Notes: generated from the letters alone by a model not told the origin. Numbered from the stretch's first letter, positions 51,293 through 60,928 are shown. The stretch is DNA of 64,000 bases from Neisseriaceae bacterium (GCA_017934045.1 JAGBKK010000024.1:1-64000), one strand, 5' to 3'. Numbers and translations are program-made.

Positions 51293-52711
51293 ATGGACAC
51301 CAACAAGCTCACCCAACAGCAGGCGTTGAAACAAACCCTGAAACTCACGCCGCAACTGCGGCAGACGATGAATTTGTTGCAATTATCCACACTCGATTTA
51401 GAACGCGAAATTGAAAACGAATTACAAAAAAATCCGATGCTCGAACGCACCGACAACGAGCAAGATTTTGAAATGCCTGAACCCACCGCCGCTATTGCCA
51501 AAAACGCACGCCATCAAAAAGACGATGACAATTTAGAAGACGCTTTGGCAAATGTGATTGACGAGCCTGATTTTTACGAAATGTTGCACGCCCAAGTGTG
51601 CGAACTGGCTCAAACTGAACGCCAATCGCAACTGTTACATTTATTGATTGAATATTTAGACGAACACGGTTATTTAACCGATAGCCTTGAATACATTATC
51701 GACAATTCCCCTTTGGAATGGCTGTTGGAAGAAGAAGAACTCGCAGACGCTTTGAAATTATTGCAACAATTCGACCCCGCAGGCGTGGGGGCAAGCAATC
51801 TGCAAGAATCGTTAATCTTGCAAATTAACAGGCTGCCTGAAAGCGATACCACTTATTATGCTATTGAAATTATTAACAAATATTTTCATTTAATGTCCAT
51901 GGCGAATGCCGAAACTTTGCTGATTGCCGAATTTCGCAAAGCATTGAAAGAAAAAAAACCCAATATTCGCATTAAAACCGAAATGCGCGAACACGCCGTA
52001 ACCCACATTAAAGCTGCCATTGCCTTGATTAAATCGCTGAATCCTTATCCTGATATGGGTGCATCAGACGGCGAACAATCCGCTTATGTGCGACCTGATG
52101 TGCGTGTCTATAAAAAAAATGACAAATGGATTGCGTTAGCCGAACCACATTTACGCCCCCAAGTGGTGGTGAATAAATCCTACGAACAAAACGCCCTACT
52201 CATCGAAAGAGGTGTCAGCAGCGACTGGAAAAAAATGCTGCACGACGCACGCAATTTCGTCAAAAATTTAGAATGGCGAGAAAACACCATTTTTTCAGTC
52301 GCCAAACTGATTGTCGAACACCAACAAGCGTTTTTTGAATTTGGCGATGCGGCATTAGAACCTTTGGATATGCAATCGGTGGCAGATAAATTAGGCATTC
52401 ACGCCAGCACGGTGAGTCGCAGTGCTAACCAAAAATATTTATCCTGTCCGCATGGTATTTATGAACTGCGACACTTTTTTCAAGCCAAAGTCGGACACAC
52501 AGACGACAATGACGAAGGTATGACCAACACCGCCATTAAAACCCACTTGGCAGAATGGATTGCAGGCGAAGACAAAAATAAACCTTTGTCGGACAATGCC
52601 TTGCAAGAAAAATTAGCCAGTGTTGGTATCAATATCGCACGCCGCACCGTTGCGAAATACCGCGAAGCCGCAGGCATTCCAGCCGCCGCTAGACGCAGAT
52701 TGCGAAGTTAA
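51293..52711 (+). CDS. rpoN: RpoN, sigma-54 factor
   Basis: 472 residues. N-terminal activator-interaction region (QALKQTLKLTPQLRQTMNLLQLSTLDLEREI region), core-binding domain, helix-turn-helix (MQSVADKLGIHASTVSRS) and the RpoN box ARRTVAKYRE near the C-terminus. The gene appears whole. In pathogenic Neisseria the rpoN locus is degenerate, so an intact copy next to lptB is worth noting. Confidence 0.95.
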   Translation: MDTNKLTQQQALKQTLKLTPQLRQTMNLLQLSTLDLEREIENELQKNPMLERTDNEQDFEMPEPTAAIAKNARHQKDDDNLEDALANVIDEPDFYEMLHAQVCELAQTERQSQLLHLLIEYLDEHGYLTDSLEYIIDNSPLEWLLEEEELADALKLLQQFDPAGVGASNLQESLILQINRLPESDTTYYAIEIINKYFHLMSMANAETLLIAEFRKALKEKKPNIRIKTEMREHAVTHIKAAIALIKSLNPYPDMGASDGEQSAYVRPDVRVYKKNDKWIALAEPHLRPQVVVNKSYEQNALLIERGVSSDWKKMLHDARNFVKNLEWRENTIFSVAKLIVEHQQAFFEFGDAALEPLDMQSVADKLGIHASTVSRSANQKYLSCPHGIYELRHFFQAKVGHTDDNDEGMTNTAIKTHLAEWIAGEDKNKPLSDNALQEKLASVGINIARRTVAKYREAAGIPAAARRRLRS

Positions 52712-52858
52712 AATTAGGCTGCCTGAAAACCCACAATTCTGTTCATTTTTATCTTTCAGGCTGCCTGAATATTTGTTCTTCAACAAAGTTTTATCGTACA
52801 ATAACGCCTTTATTGGCAAATATTGTTCAGGTAGCCTAAAACCAATCTACTTTTCAAA

Positions 52859-54019
52859 ATGAATAAAAAAAGCAAAATTTCACGGCGACAGTTGTTGGCA
52901 TTAGCGTCAGGCAGTGCGATTTTAACTGCCTGTCAAGTCGTGCCAGAAGTGCCTGTCGCTCCCCAAGAACCACCCAAAGAAAGCAAAATCATCGTGAATC
53001 CAGATAGTTACAATTCCGTTCATTTATTTGCCTCATCGGGCTATGCCCAAGACCATTCGCGTATTGAATTGGGCATTAACCGCCTATCGCAAGCGGGTTT
53101 TTCGTTGGCGAATATTAACGCCGCTTATCGCCGTTATCAACGCTTTGCAGGTTCAGACAGCGAACGCGCCAACGACTTAATTCCCATTGCCAACGGTGCT
53201 TTGCCTATGCCGAAAATGTTGTTGGGCTTGCGTGGCGGTTATGGTGCAATGCGTTTTCTGCCTGATATTAACTGGGCTTCATTAGGCGATAGAATGAGAG
53301 AACGCGGCACGCTGTTGTTTGGTTTTAGCGATGTGTGTGCCATTCAGTTAGCCCTACTCGCACAAGGCAAAATGATGAGTTTTGCGGGTCCGATGTTGTA
53401 TAGCGAATTTGGCAAACCGCAAGCTCCTGAATACACTTTCCAAAGTTTTGTGAATGGTATGAGTAACGATACCATTACCGTTGATGTGCCGTCTTTCACA
53501 GGCAAACATTTGAATATGGAAGGCGTGTTTTGGGGCGGAAATTTAAGCGTGTTGGTGTCGCTCATCGGCACGCCTTATTTTCCGCAAATTGACGGCGGTA
53601 TTTTGTTTTTGGAAGATGTGGGCGAGCAGCCTTATCGTTTGGACAGAATGTTCCAGCAACTGGCACTTTCAGGCTGCCTGAAAAAACAACAGGCGATTGT
53701 GTTGGGCAATTTCCGTATGAACTCGAAAAACACCGATATTTATGATTCTTCATACGATTTGCCGACTGTCATCGCCGATTTACGCCGCGTGGCGAATATT
53801 CCTGTGCTGTTGGATTTTCCGTTTGGGCATATTGTCAATAAAACCACATTCCCATTAGGTGCAGTGGCAAAACTGACTTCAAACGGCGAACGCTATACCG
53901 TAACATTTTCAGGCTACCCACGCTTGGAAGCCGAACGCTTGAATTTAACCGCCCTATTGCCTGCGGTTGGTTTTTCAAGTGGTTTATTTGAAGAAGATAG
54001 CGGCGTGTATATAGAATAA
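52859..54019 (+). CDS. ldcA: LD-carboxypeptidase (peptidase family S66), lipoprotein
   Basis: 386 residues. N-terminus SRRQLLALASGSAILTAC has a twin-arginine-like start and a lipobox. S66 signatures: LLGLRGGYGAMR, FGFSDVCAIQLALLAQG with the serine nucleophile, MEGVFWGGNLSVLVSLIGTP with the Glu, and LDFPFGHIVNKTTFPLG with the His. It trims the terminal D-Ala from tetrapeptide murein. The chain contains SGCLKKQ written by an uptake sequence. Confidence 0.92.
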   Translation: MNKKSKISRRQLLALASGSAILTACQVVPEVPVAPQEPPKESKIIVNPDSYNSVHLFASSGYAQDHSRIELGINRLSQAGFSLANINAAYRRYQRFAGSDSERANDLIPIANGALPMPKMLLGLRGGYGAMRFLPDINWASLGDRMRERGTLLFGFSDVCAIQLALLAQGKMMSFAGPMLYSEFGKPQAPEYTFQSFVNGMSNDTITVDVPSFTGKHLNMEGVFWGGNLSVLVSLIGTPYFPQIDGGILFLEDVGEQPYRLDRMFQQLALSGCLKKQQAIVLGNFRMNSKNTDIYDSSYDLPTVIADLRRVANIPVLLDFPFGHIVNKTTFPLGAVAKLTSNGERYTVTFSGYPRLEAERLNLTALLPAVGFSSGLFEEDSGVYIE

Positions 54020-54532
54020 ATGATTTTTCTGCACCGCACACAAAGCCGCAACAATCGCCTATTTTTAATGCTGATTGTTGTGGTTGCGTGTTTTCAGGCA
54101 GCCTGCACAACGCCTGCAAACGCTACGAGTTGCACGGTGATTAAAGTTTCAGACGGCGATTCTTTTACCTGTCGAATGAAGAGCGGCAAAAAGCAATTTA
54201 TCAGAATGTCAGGCATAGACGCACCTGAAATCACCCAAGCCTATGGCAAAAACGCCCGTAATGCCTTAAAAACCGCCCTACTCGGCAAAAAAGTGCGTTT
54301 AGAAAATATTTCCCAAGACCGCTACGGCAGAACGCTGGCTACGGTTTATTTAGGCAACAAAGACCAAAATCTACAAATGATCAAACAAGGCAATGCGTGG
54401 GTTTATCGGCGTTATAATAAAAATCCACACTATATTCAAGCCGAACAAATCGCACGAGAACAACGATTGGGCTTATGGCAGAAAAATAATCCAGTCTATC
54501 CAGAAGATTATCGGCACACAAATAAACATTGA
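54020..54532 (+). CDS. Thermonuclease-family (SNase) lipoprotein
   Basis: 170 residues, N-terminal hydrophobic segment ending in FQAAC, a lipobox. SNase motifs VSDGDSFTCR, IRMSGIDAPEITQAYGKNARNAL, DRYGRTLATVYLG and QGNAWVYRRYNKNP. Homologous to the ICE nuclease at 27169-27621. Starts one base after the ldcA stop. Confidence 0.88.
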   Translation: MIFLHRTQSRNNRLFLMLIVVVACFQAACTTPANATSCTVIKVSDGDSFTCRMKSGKKQFIRMSGIDAPEITQAYGKNARNALKTALLGKKVRLENISQDRYGRTLATVYLGNKDQNLQMIKQGNAWVYRRYNKNPHYIQAEQIAREQRLGLWQKNNPVYPEDYRHTNKH

Positions 54533-54566
54533 TTTTTCTTTGAATAACCTGCAAACTTACACCACT

Positions 54567-55427
54567 ATGCAAACTTTAACTTTAATTGGCATTGGCTTAA
54601 TTGGCGGCTCTGTTGCCGCAGACATAAAACGCACAAGCGACATTTACATTTACGGCGTTGATGCGTCTGATGAACACTTACGCACAGCGATTGACCATAA
54701 ATTGATTGACCAAGCCTTGCCCCAACTGACCGATGAAGCCGCTAATGCGGATATGGTGATGATTGCCACGCCTGTGATGGCAATGACACAGGTTATGCAA
54801 GAATTAGCCCAACGCACACACAGCACAGGCAACACTGTCATTACCGATGTGGGCAGCACCAAGCAATCTACGATTACAGCTTTTCAGCATTTTCTGCCAC
54901 AACATTTGCCTTATTGTGTTGCCGCCCACCCTATTGCAGGCTCGCACCAAAGCGGAGCCACCGCCGCTCAACTGGGTTTGTTCGCCGACAAAAAAGTGGT
55001 TCTGTGTCCGCATGACACACAACATTCAGGCAGCCTGAAAAAAGTGGCTGATTTATGGCAAAGCATTGGTGCAAAAGTATTTTCAATGTCTGCCGAAGAA
55101 CACGACCGTATTTTTGCCGCTGTTAGCCACCTGCCTCATTTACTATCGTTTGCCTTTATGCAGCAAATCGCACAGAATAAAGACAAAACACAATTATTAG
55201 ACTTTGCTGCCACAGGATTTCGCGATTTTACGCGTTTGGCAGGCAGTAATCCTGATGTATGGACAGAAATCTGTCTTGCCAACACAAAAGAAATTTTATC
55301 TTGTTTGAATGATCATCAAAATGCACTACAACAATTAGAAAACTTATTAAAAAACAAAGATAAAGACGCATTGCATACATTTTTCAGCCAAGCACAAAAC
55401 ATACGCCAAGCGTGGGAAAATAAATGA
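54567..55427 (+). CDS. tyrA: Prephenate dehydrogenase
   Basis: 286 residues from the ATG at 54567. NAD-binding LTLIGIGLIGGSVAADI, then VMIATPVMAMTQVMQEL, ITDVGSTKQSTITAF, AHPIAGSHQSGA and HDRIFAAVSHLPHLLSFAF, all TyrA signatures. Oxidises prephenate in tyrosine synthesis. Confidence 0.95.
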   Translation: MQTLTLIGIGLIGGSVAADIKRTSDIYIYGVDASDEHLRTAIDHKLIDQALPQLTDEAANADMVMIATPVMAMTQVMQELAQRTHSTGNTVITDVGSTKQSTITAFQHFLPQHLPYCVAAHPIAGSHQSGATAAQLGLFADKKVVLCPHDTQHSGSLKKVADLWQSIGAKVFSMSAEEHDRIFAAVSHLPHLLSFAFMQQIAQNKDKTQLLDFAATGFRDFTRLAGSNPDVWTEICLANTKEILSCLNDHQNALQQLENLLKNKDKDALHTFFSQAQNIRQAWENK

Positions 55428-55597
55428 AATACAGTTGATTAACCTTTCAATTTCTTACCAAGATATTTTTTTAATTTTGTTGAAATTTCATTTCAGGCAG
55501 CCTGAAACCCCCTTAAACTCAACCCAAAAGATTTCGCGAACAATATTTTTGATTAAATGAAACAAGAATTTTTTAATGTTCTTCGCCATCACAAACT
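55428..55597. other. Intergenic region before dusB
   Basis: 170 bp between tyrA and dusB. Contains one uptake sequence (about 55492-55507) and an AT-rich leader. No gene or clear promoter seen. Confidence 0.5.
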
Positions 55598-56569
55598 ATG
55601 AACATTGCCCATTTTCAACTTTCTTCGCCTACCGCTCTCGCTCCTATGGCAGGTTTGTCGGACAACCCTATGCGGCGTTTATGTCGGCAATTCGCTTGTG
55701 GATTAACCGTGGGCGAAATGATTTCAGGCGACCCTGCGTTAAGGCACACACGAAAAACCCGTAACCGCATTGATTTTTCAGGTGAAACAAGCCCGATTGT
55801 GGTACAAATTGTGGGCGTTGAACCTGAACAAATGGCACAATCGGCTGTGTATTATCAAGGCTTAGGCGTGGATATAATTGATATAAATATGGGCTGTCCT
55901 GCAAAAAAAGTATGCAAACGAGAAGCAGGCAGTGCGTTGATGAAAAACGAGACATTAGTAGCAGATATTTTAAGCACAGTTGTGCAAAGTGTGGCTATTC
56001 CTGTAACACTCAAAACGCGTTTAGGTTGGGACGATCTGCACTTAAATGTTGTTAAAATCGCCGAAATTGCCGAAAAATCGGGGATTTCAGCAATTGCCAT
56101 TCACGGTCGAAGTCGTACACAAATGTTTCAAGGTCAAGCCCAATACGATTTAATTGGTGAAGTCAAAAAAGCGATTTCCTTGCCTGTGTGGGTGAATGGC
56201 GACATAAACAGCCCAAAAAAAGCCGCCCAAGTATTAGAACAAACAGGGGCAGACGGCGTAATGATTGGGCGTGCGGCAATAGGTCGTTCTTGGCTGTTTG
56301 CTGAAATCAATCATTATTTGCGTTCAGGCTGCCTGAAAAGTATTGATTTTTCTGTAAAAACTTCGGCGATTTTGCAGCATCTTCGCTTATTATACGACTT
56401 CTACGGCGAAAATCACGGTGTCAAAATCGCTCGCAAACACCTTGCCCAATATCTTGCTGATTTAGAAAATAGCGACAAGATACGGCAACAAATCAATCAA
56501 ATTCAAATGGCGAATGAACAATTTGAATGCGTGGCAGCATTTTTATCGCATTATCCGCACAACACATAG
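55598..56569 (+). CDS. dusB: tRNA-dihydrouridine synthase B
   Basis: 323 residues. ALAPMAGLSDNPMRRLC, NMGCPAKKVCKREAGSALM with the catalytic Cys, VTLKTRLGWDD, AIHGRSRTQMFQG and GVMIGRAAIGRSWLF are DusB signatures. Reduces uridines in the tRNA D loop using FMN. The usual partner fis is not downstream. Confidence 0.95.
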   Translation: MNIAHFQLSSPTALAPMAGLSDNPMRRLCRQFACGLTVGEMISGDPALRHTRKTRNRIDFSGETSPIVVQIVGVEPEQMAQSAVYYQGLGVDIIDINMGCPAKKVCKREAGSALMKNETLVADILSTVVQSVAIPVTLKTRLGWDDLHLNVVKIAEIAEKSGISAIAIHGRSRTQMFQGQAQYDLIGEVKKAISLPVWVNGDINSPKKAAQVLEQTGADGVMIGRAAIGRSWLFAEINHYLRSGCLKSIDFSVKTSAILQHLRLLYDFYGENHGVKIARKHLAQYLADLENSDKIRQQINQIQMANEQFECVAAFLSHYPHNT

Positions 56570-56693
56570 TCGATAAACGCAGCAAATCTCTTTATGTGCT
56601 GAAAAGACGAATAAAACAAAGTCGTTAATAGTATTCAGGCTGCCTGAAAAGCGTTAAAATAACCCTTTTGTCAATCTGATTAGGAACACAAAA

Positions 56694-58217
56694 ATGACTG
56701 TCATTAAGCAAGAAGATTTTATTCAAAGCGTTGCTGATGCGTTTCAGTTCATCAGTTATTATCACCCCAAAGATTTTATCCAAGCGATGAAAAAGGCGTT
56801 AGATAAGGAAGAAAATCCTGCCGCCAAAGATGCGATTACGCAGATTTTGGCAAATAGCCGTTTGTGTGCGGAAGGTCATCGTCCGATTTGTCAGGATACG
56901 GGCATTGCTTTGGTGTTTGTTAAAGTGGGTATGAATGTTCAGTGGGACGCACAAATGACGGTGCAGGAAATGGTGAATGAGGGCGTGCGGCGTGCTTATA
57001 CGCTGCCTGAAAATAAATTGCGTGCGTCTGTTCTGCTTGACCCTGCGGGCAAACGGCAGAATAGCCGTGATAACACGCCTGCGGTTGTGCATTACGAAAT
57101 TGTGGCAGGCGATAAAGTGGAAGTGATTTGTGCAGCCAAAGGCGGCGGCTCGGAAAATAAATCGAAAATGGTGATGCTTAATCCGTCTGATTCGATTGTC
57201 GATTGGGTTTTGGAAACCGTGCCGCATATGGGTGCTGGCTGGTGTCCGCCTGGTATTTTGGGTATTGGCATTGGCGGCACGCCTGAAAAAGCCGCCCTGC
57301 TTGCCAAAGAGTCTTTAATGTCGCACATTGATATTCACGAATTGCAAGATAAAGCCAAGTCTGGTGCGGAATTAAGCACAGTCGAAAAACTGCGTTTGGA
57401 ATTGTATGAAAAAGTCAATGCCTTAGGCATTGGCGCACAAGGCTTGGGCGGTTTGACCACTGTTTTAGATGTGAAAATTTTGGATTATCCCACGCATGCA
57501 GCGTCCAAACCTGTGGCGATGATTCCCAACTGTGCGGCAACGCGTCATATTCACTTTACGCTTGACGGCACAGGGGCAGCCAAATTAGAACCGCCGTCTT
57601 TGGAAGATTGGCCTGATATTCAATACGAAAACAAAAACGGCAAACGGGTGAATGTTGATGAATTGACACCTGACGAAGTGGCATCGTGGAAAATTGGCGA
57701 TGTGTTGTTGTTAAACGGCAAAATTTTGACAGGCAGAGACGCTGCCCACAAAAAAATGACCGATATGCTGAATAACGGCGAAAAATTGCCAGTCGATTTT
57801 ACCAACCGCTTGATTTACTATGTGGGACCCGTTGATCCTGTGCGTGATGAAGCAGTCGGACCCGCAGGTCCAACCACTGCCACACGCATGGATAAATTCA
57901 CACGGCAAATGTTAGAACAAACAGGCTTACTCGGTATGATTGGCAAATCCGAACGCGGCAAGATTGCGGTAGAAGCGATTAAAGATAACAAAGCGGTGTA
58001 TTTAATGGCAACAGGCGGTGCGGCGTATTTGGTATCCAAAGCGATTAAATCCGCCAAAGTGCTGGCATTCCCCGAATTGGGCATGGAAGCGATTTACGAA
58101 TTTGAAGTCAAAGATATGCCCGTAACCGTTGCGGTTGATAGCACAGGCACTTCGGTACACGCCATCGCCCCCAAAATCTGGCAGAAAAAAATAGGCATTT
58201 TGCCTGTGAAAGATTGA
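56694..58217 (+). CDS. fumA: Fumarate hydratase, class I
   Basis: 507 residues, the full one-chain class I length. PICQDTGIALVFVKVGM and CPPGILGIGIGG with conserved Cys for the Fe-S cluster, MIPNCAATRHIHF, then the beta half with VGPAGPTTATRMDKFT and MIGKSERG. Converts fumarate to malate. GGAACACAAAA precedes the ATG. Confidence 0.95.
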   Translation: MTVIKQEDFIQSVADAFQFISYYHPKDFIQAMKKALDKEENPAAKDAITQILANSRLCAEGHRPICQDTGIALVFVKVGMNVQWDAQMTVQEMVNEGVRRAYTLPENKLRASVLLDPAGKRQNSRDNTPAVVHYEIVAGDKVEVICAAKGGGSENKSKMVMLNPSDSIVDWVLETVPHMGAGWCPPGILGIGIGGTPEKAALLAKESLMSHIDIHELQDKAKSGAELSTVEKLRLELYEKVNALGIGAQGLGGLTTVLDVKILDYPTHAASKPVAMIPNCAATRHIHFTLDGTGAAKLEPPSLEDWPDIQYENKNGKRVNVDELTPDEVASWKIGDVLLLNGKILTGRDAAHKKMTDMLNNGEKLPVDFTNRLIYYVGPVDPVRDEAVGPAGPTTATRMDKFTRQMLEQTGLLGMIGKSERGKIAVEAIKDNKAVYLMATGGAAYLVSKAIKSAKVLAFPELGMEAIYEFEVKDMPVTVAVDSTGTSVHAIAPKIWQKKIGILPVKD

Positions 58218-58225
58218 TATTGTGC

Positions 58226-58249
58226 GTGGGGCTTTGCCCCACTTTTTCA
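58226..58249 (+). terminator. Terminator after the fumarase gene
   Basis: GTGGGGC/GCCCCAC stem with a TTT loop and a T5 tract, followed by an uptake sequence. Confidence 0.8.
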
Positions 58250-58269
58250 GGCAGCCTGAAAAAGTTACT

Positions 58270-58313
58270 GTCATTGCGAGATTTTTTCGATAGAAAAAAT
58301 CGTGGCAATCTCC
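58270..58313. repeat. Interspersed palindromic repeat, copy c
   Basis: GTCATTGCGAG, hairpin ATTTTTTCGAT-AGAAAAAAT, then CGTGGCAATCTCCC. An uptake sequence follows at 58348 and then the ATPase gene. Confidence 0.65.
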
Positions 58314-58415
58314 CAAGTTCGGAGAACGGATTTTACAAAACCTTTTCAGGCTGCCTGAAACTTGCGTATAATCCCCAAAATCACCCTTTCAACCGCTTTT
58401 TTTAAGAGAAAAAAC

Positions 58416-59630
58416 ATGCAAAAACTGATTATCAAAAATTTAGGTCCGATTAAAAACTGCGAAATGGAAGTTCGCCCCTTTACCATTTTTATAGGTGAAA
58501 GCGGCAGCGGCAAAAGCATTTTGTTGCGGACGATTAGTATGTTGAAGTGGGTTTATAAAAAAATGCACCAAAATAAGTTATTTCAAGACATGGGCATAAA
58601 GCATAGTAATCATTTTGATTTATCAAAAATATCAAAAGAATCTATGTTAGATGACTATATTGATAACAACACTTATATTGAATTTTTAATAAATAATAAA
58701 CCATTAATTATTATAGCAAATAAAAAGTTAAAATCAGAATACGATAATATTCCCATATCTCAATTTTTATTAAGTAAAATTTTGTTTTTAAATGAAAATA
58801 GAACTGTTATCCCTGAAGTCTTGTCATCGTTTTCAGGTCGAGGAGTAAATTTTTCTTACTATACTATGGAAATCATTCAAGAATTTCGTAAGGCATTTGA
58901 CATAATAGGAAAAGATTTTGAAATTGAATCTATACAGGATATTAAATTAGACAGTAAAAAAACGAGATATGGGTATGAACAAATTTATCTCAATCGTAAT
59001 AGTGTAGAAATTAAATTCGAAAACACCAGTTCAGGAGAAAAAAGTGTATCAATTATTGAATTATTAACTTATTATTTTGCAAAACATTATGATTTTATTC
59101 AAAATATTCCTGACGCAATTAGAATGTTGTTAGATATTAGATTTGATAAAAAATTATTTTCCGAATTATCTACGAGTAAAAATCATGGTCAAATGTTATT
59201 GTATGATGATGAAGAATACAGTTTTAAAAAATCCCTTACACTTTTAATCGAAGAACCCGAATCCAACTTATTTCCAACCAACCAAAAGGCTTTAACTTGT
59301 TTTCTATCGTCTTTACGGAAAAAGAAAAATAATCCTGAAATTATTTTTTCAACCCACAGTCCTTATATTTTAACTGTGGTGAATAATTTATTGTATGCTG
59401 ATGAATTAGTAAATAAAAACAGTGAATTAAAAGAAGAAGTTAATAAAGTTATTCCTGAAAAATCTCAATTAAGTATTGATGATTTATCGGCTTATGTGGT
59501 TGAAAATGGAACAGTAGAAAGTATTATTGATACGGAAACTAACTTAATCAATGGTGAATATATTGATAGAGTTTCTGATAAACTAATGAGCGATTTTGAT
59601 AAACTTTATGAGATGAAATGGAACAAATGA
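58416..59630 (+). CDS. AAA/ABC-type ATPase, probable defence-system component
   Basis: 404 residues from the ATG at 58416. Walker A GESGSGKS (27-34), ABC-type signature TSSGEKS (about 204-210), Walker B TLLIEEPESNLFP (about 275-286) and switch STHSPYIL (His 314). The plan is that of AAA_15/OLD-like ATPases without a Toprim domain. AT-rich, lacking uptake sequences in the coding part, unlike its neighbours. A TATAAT lies at 58367-58372. The stop overlaps the next gene (ATGA). The C-terminal third is homologous to the ICE protein 39165-39713. Defence function is inferred from family and pairing. Confidence 0.8.
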   Translation: MQKLIIKNLGPIKNCEMEVRPFTIFIGESGSGKSILLRTISMLKWVYKKMHQNKLFQDMGIKHSNHFDLSKISKESMLDDYIDNNTYIEFLINNKPLIIIANKKLKSEYDNIPISQFLLSKILFLNENRTVIPEVLSSFSGRGVNFSYYTMEIIQEFRKAFDIIGKDFEIESIQDIKLDSKKTRYGYEQIYLNRNSVEIKFENTSSGEKSVSIIELLTYYFAKHYDFIQNIPDAIRMLLDIRFDKKLFSELSTSKNHGQMLLYDDEEYSFKKSLTLLIEEPESNLFPTNQKALTCFLSSLRKKKNNPEIIFSTHSPYILTVVNNLLYADELVNKNSELKEEVNKVIPEKSQLSIDDLSAYVVENGTVESIIDTETNLINGEYIDRVSDKLMSDFDKLYEMKWNK

Positions 59631-60154
59631 AAAGATTATTAGACTATCATTCTTTAAAAGAGAATAAAAGAAACGATTGTGTAGAACAGGATGGAATATC
59701 ATGTTCTAATTGTAATGGTCGTTTGTTTAATAATAAAATTTCTTGCGAAGAAAAAGGGAAAACGCTACAGTTTTCTTGCAATGGTTATTCTTTTTATAAA
59801 ATTAAGTTAGATGACAACGACCGATATAGTTTTTTAAAAGATATAAAACGCTGTGATTTTATTATTATATCTGAAGAATTAACAAAAATTGCTTTATGGG
59901 TTGAATTAAAAAAAGGAGGAGAGGAGGGTATAAATGACGCATTAGAACAACTTGGAAACTCAATAATTATGTTTGGGAGAAATATTCAAAACAAGTATGC
60001 AGCTATTGTTTGTTCAAGATTTCCTAAAAGTGGTAGTAGTACTACTCTCTATAAAGAAAAATGTAAAAAAAAATATGATACTTTACTATTTATTGAAACA
60101 AGACTATTAAATCTCAAATACAATCCTAATGATAACACCATATCAAAAACTTAA
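59627..60154 (+). CDS. Zinc-finger protein with PD-(D/E)XK-like nuclease motif, partner of the ATPase
   Basis: 175 residues from the ATG at 59627, in ATGA overlap with the ATPase stop (an ATG nine bases earlier is also open). Cysteines C26-x2-C29, C40 and C51 could bind zinc. A possible nuclease core: RCDFIII with D77 and IALWVELKKGG with E93-L-K95, the D...ExK order of PD-(D/E)XK enzymes. An adjacent helix-forming stretch (INDALEQLGNSIIMF) fits that fold. Together with the ATPase it resembles ATPase-nuclease defence pairs such as Septu in layout, though the nuclease type differs. Not matched to a named system. Confidence 0.6.
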   Translation: MKRLLDYHSLKENKRNDCVEQDGISCSNCNGRLFNNKISCEEKGKTLQFSCNGYSFYKIKLDDNDRYSFLKDIKRCDFIIISEELTKIALWVELKKGGEEGINDALEQLGNSIIMFGRNIQNKYAAIVCSRFPKSGSSTTLYKEKCKKKYDTLLFIETRLLNLKYNPNDNTISKT

Positions 60155-60275
60155 TTTTTTAATCGAATAATAACTTTCAGGCAGCCTGAAACCCATAAAT
60201 AACACTAAAAAATCACATTTTTCCTACGAAAAATGTGAAAACTAAAATATTCTCATTAACACAAGGACATTCAAA

Positions 60276-60767
60276 ATGACTCAACAAACTTTTGCTACTG
60301 CCGATTTAATCGACATTGCTCCTGAAACGCCGTCTTGTGAAGTGCAGTTTAGAACCTTTGGCAAACGCCGCCGTTTTTGTGGGCGGGTTCGCACGGTTCG
60401 TTGCTTAAAAGACAATGGCTTGGTCAAAAAAATGCTGAATACGCAGTCTTTCGGCGAAGTGTTGGTTGTCGATGGACACGGCTCTTTATACAGTGCCTTA
60501 ATCGGCGATCAAATTGCCGAAGCAGGTCGCAAAAACGGCTGGGCAGGTGCGGTTGTATTTGGCGTAATCCGTGATAGTGCCACAATCGAAACTATGGATT
60601 TTGGCATTAAAGCATTAGGCACCAACCCCAAAAAATCCGCCAAAGACGGCATGGGCGAAGTGGATACGCCTGTATCATTCGGCAATGTGGTCTTTCACGC
60701 AGGCGATTTTGTCTATTGCGATGAGGACGGCGTGTTGGTGTCAGCAGATGAAATTGTAGAAAAATAA
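60276..60767 (+). CDS. rraA: RraA, regulator of ribonuclease E activity / RraA-like aldolase
   Basis: 163 residues, normal length. TADLIDIAPETPSCEVQFRTFG, FGEVLVVDGHGSLYSALIGD, WAGAVVFGVIRDSATIE, FGIKALGTNPKKS and HAGDFVYCDEDGVLVS are RraA signatures. It may inhibit RNase E or act as an HMG/CHA aldolase. AAGGACATTC precedes the ATG. Confidence 0.95.
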   Translation: MTQQTFATADLIDIAPETPSCEVQFRTFGKRRRFCGRVRTVRCLKDNGLVKKMLNTQSFGEVLVVDGHGSLYSALIGDQIAEAGRKNGWAGAVVFGVIRDSATIETMDFGIKALGTNPKKSAKDGMGEVDTPVSFGNVVFHAGDFVYCDEDGVLVSADEIVEK

Positions 60768-60784
60768 GGCGTTCAGGCTGCCTG

Positions 60785-60892
60785 AAAGCACTTCCCGTGC
60801 GGGGAATTCGCCATTGCGAGCCGTGATAAAATCACGGCGTAACAATCTTCCTGCTACGGAGAAAGGACTTTTTAAAGATTTTCAGGTAGCCT
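60785..60892. repeat. Interspersed palindromic repeat, copy d
   Basis: A TTCCCGTGCGGGGAA-type hairpin, then CCATTGCGAG, CCGTGAT-AAA-ATCACGG and ACAATCTTCC at 60811-60851, and an uptake-sequence variant at 60881-60892. It precedes the AT-rich gene at 60929. Confidence 0.6.
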
Positions 60893-60928
60893 GAAAAATA
60901 TTTCTGTTTATGAAAAAGGATTATTATT

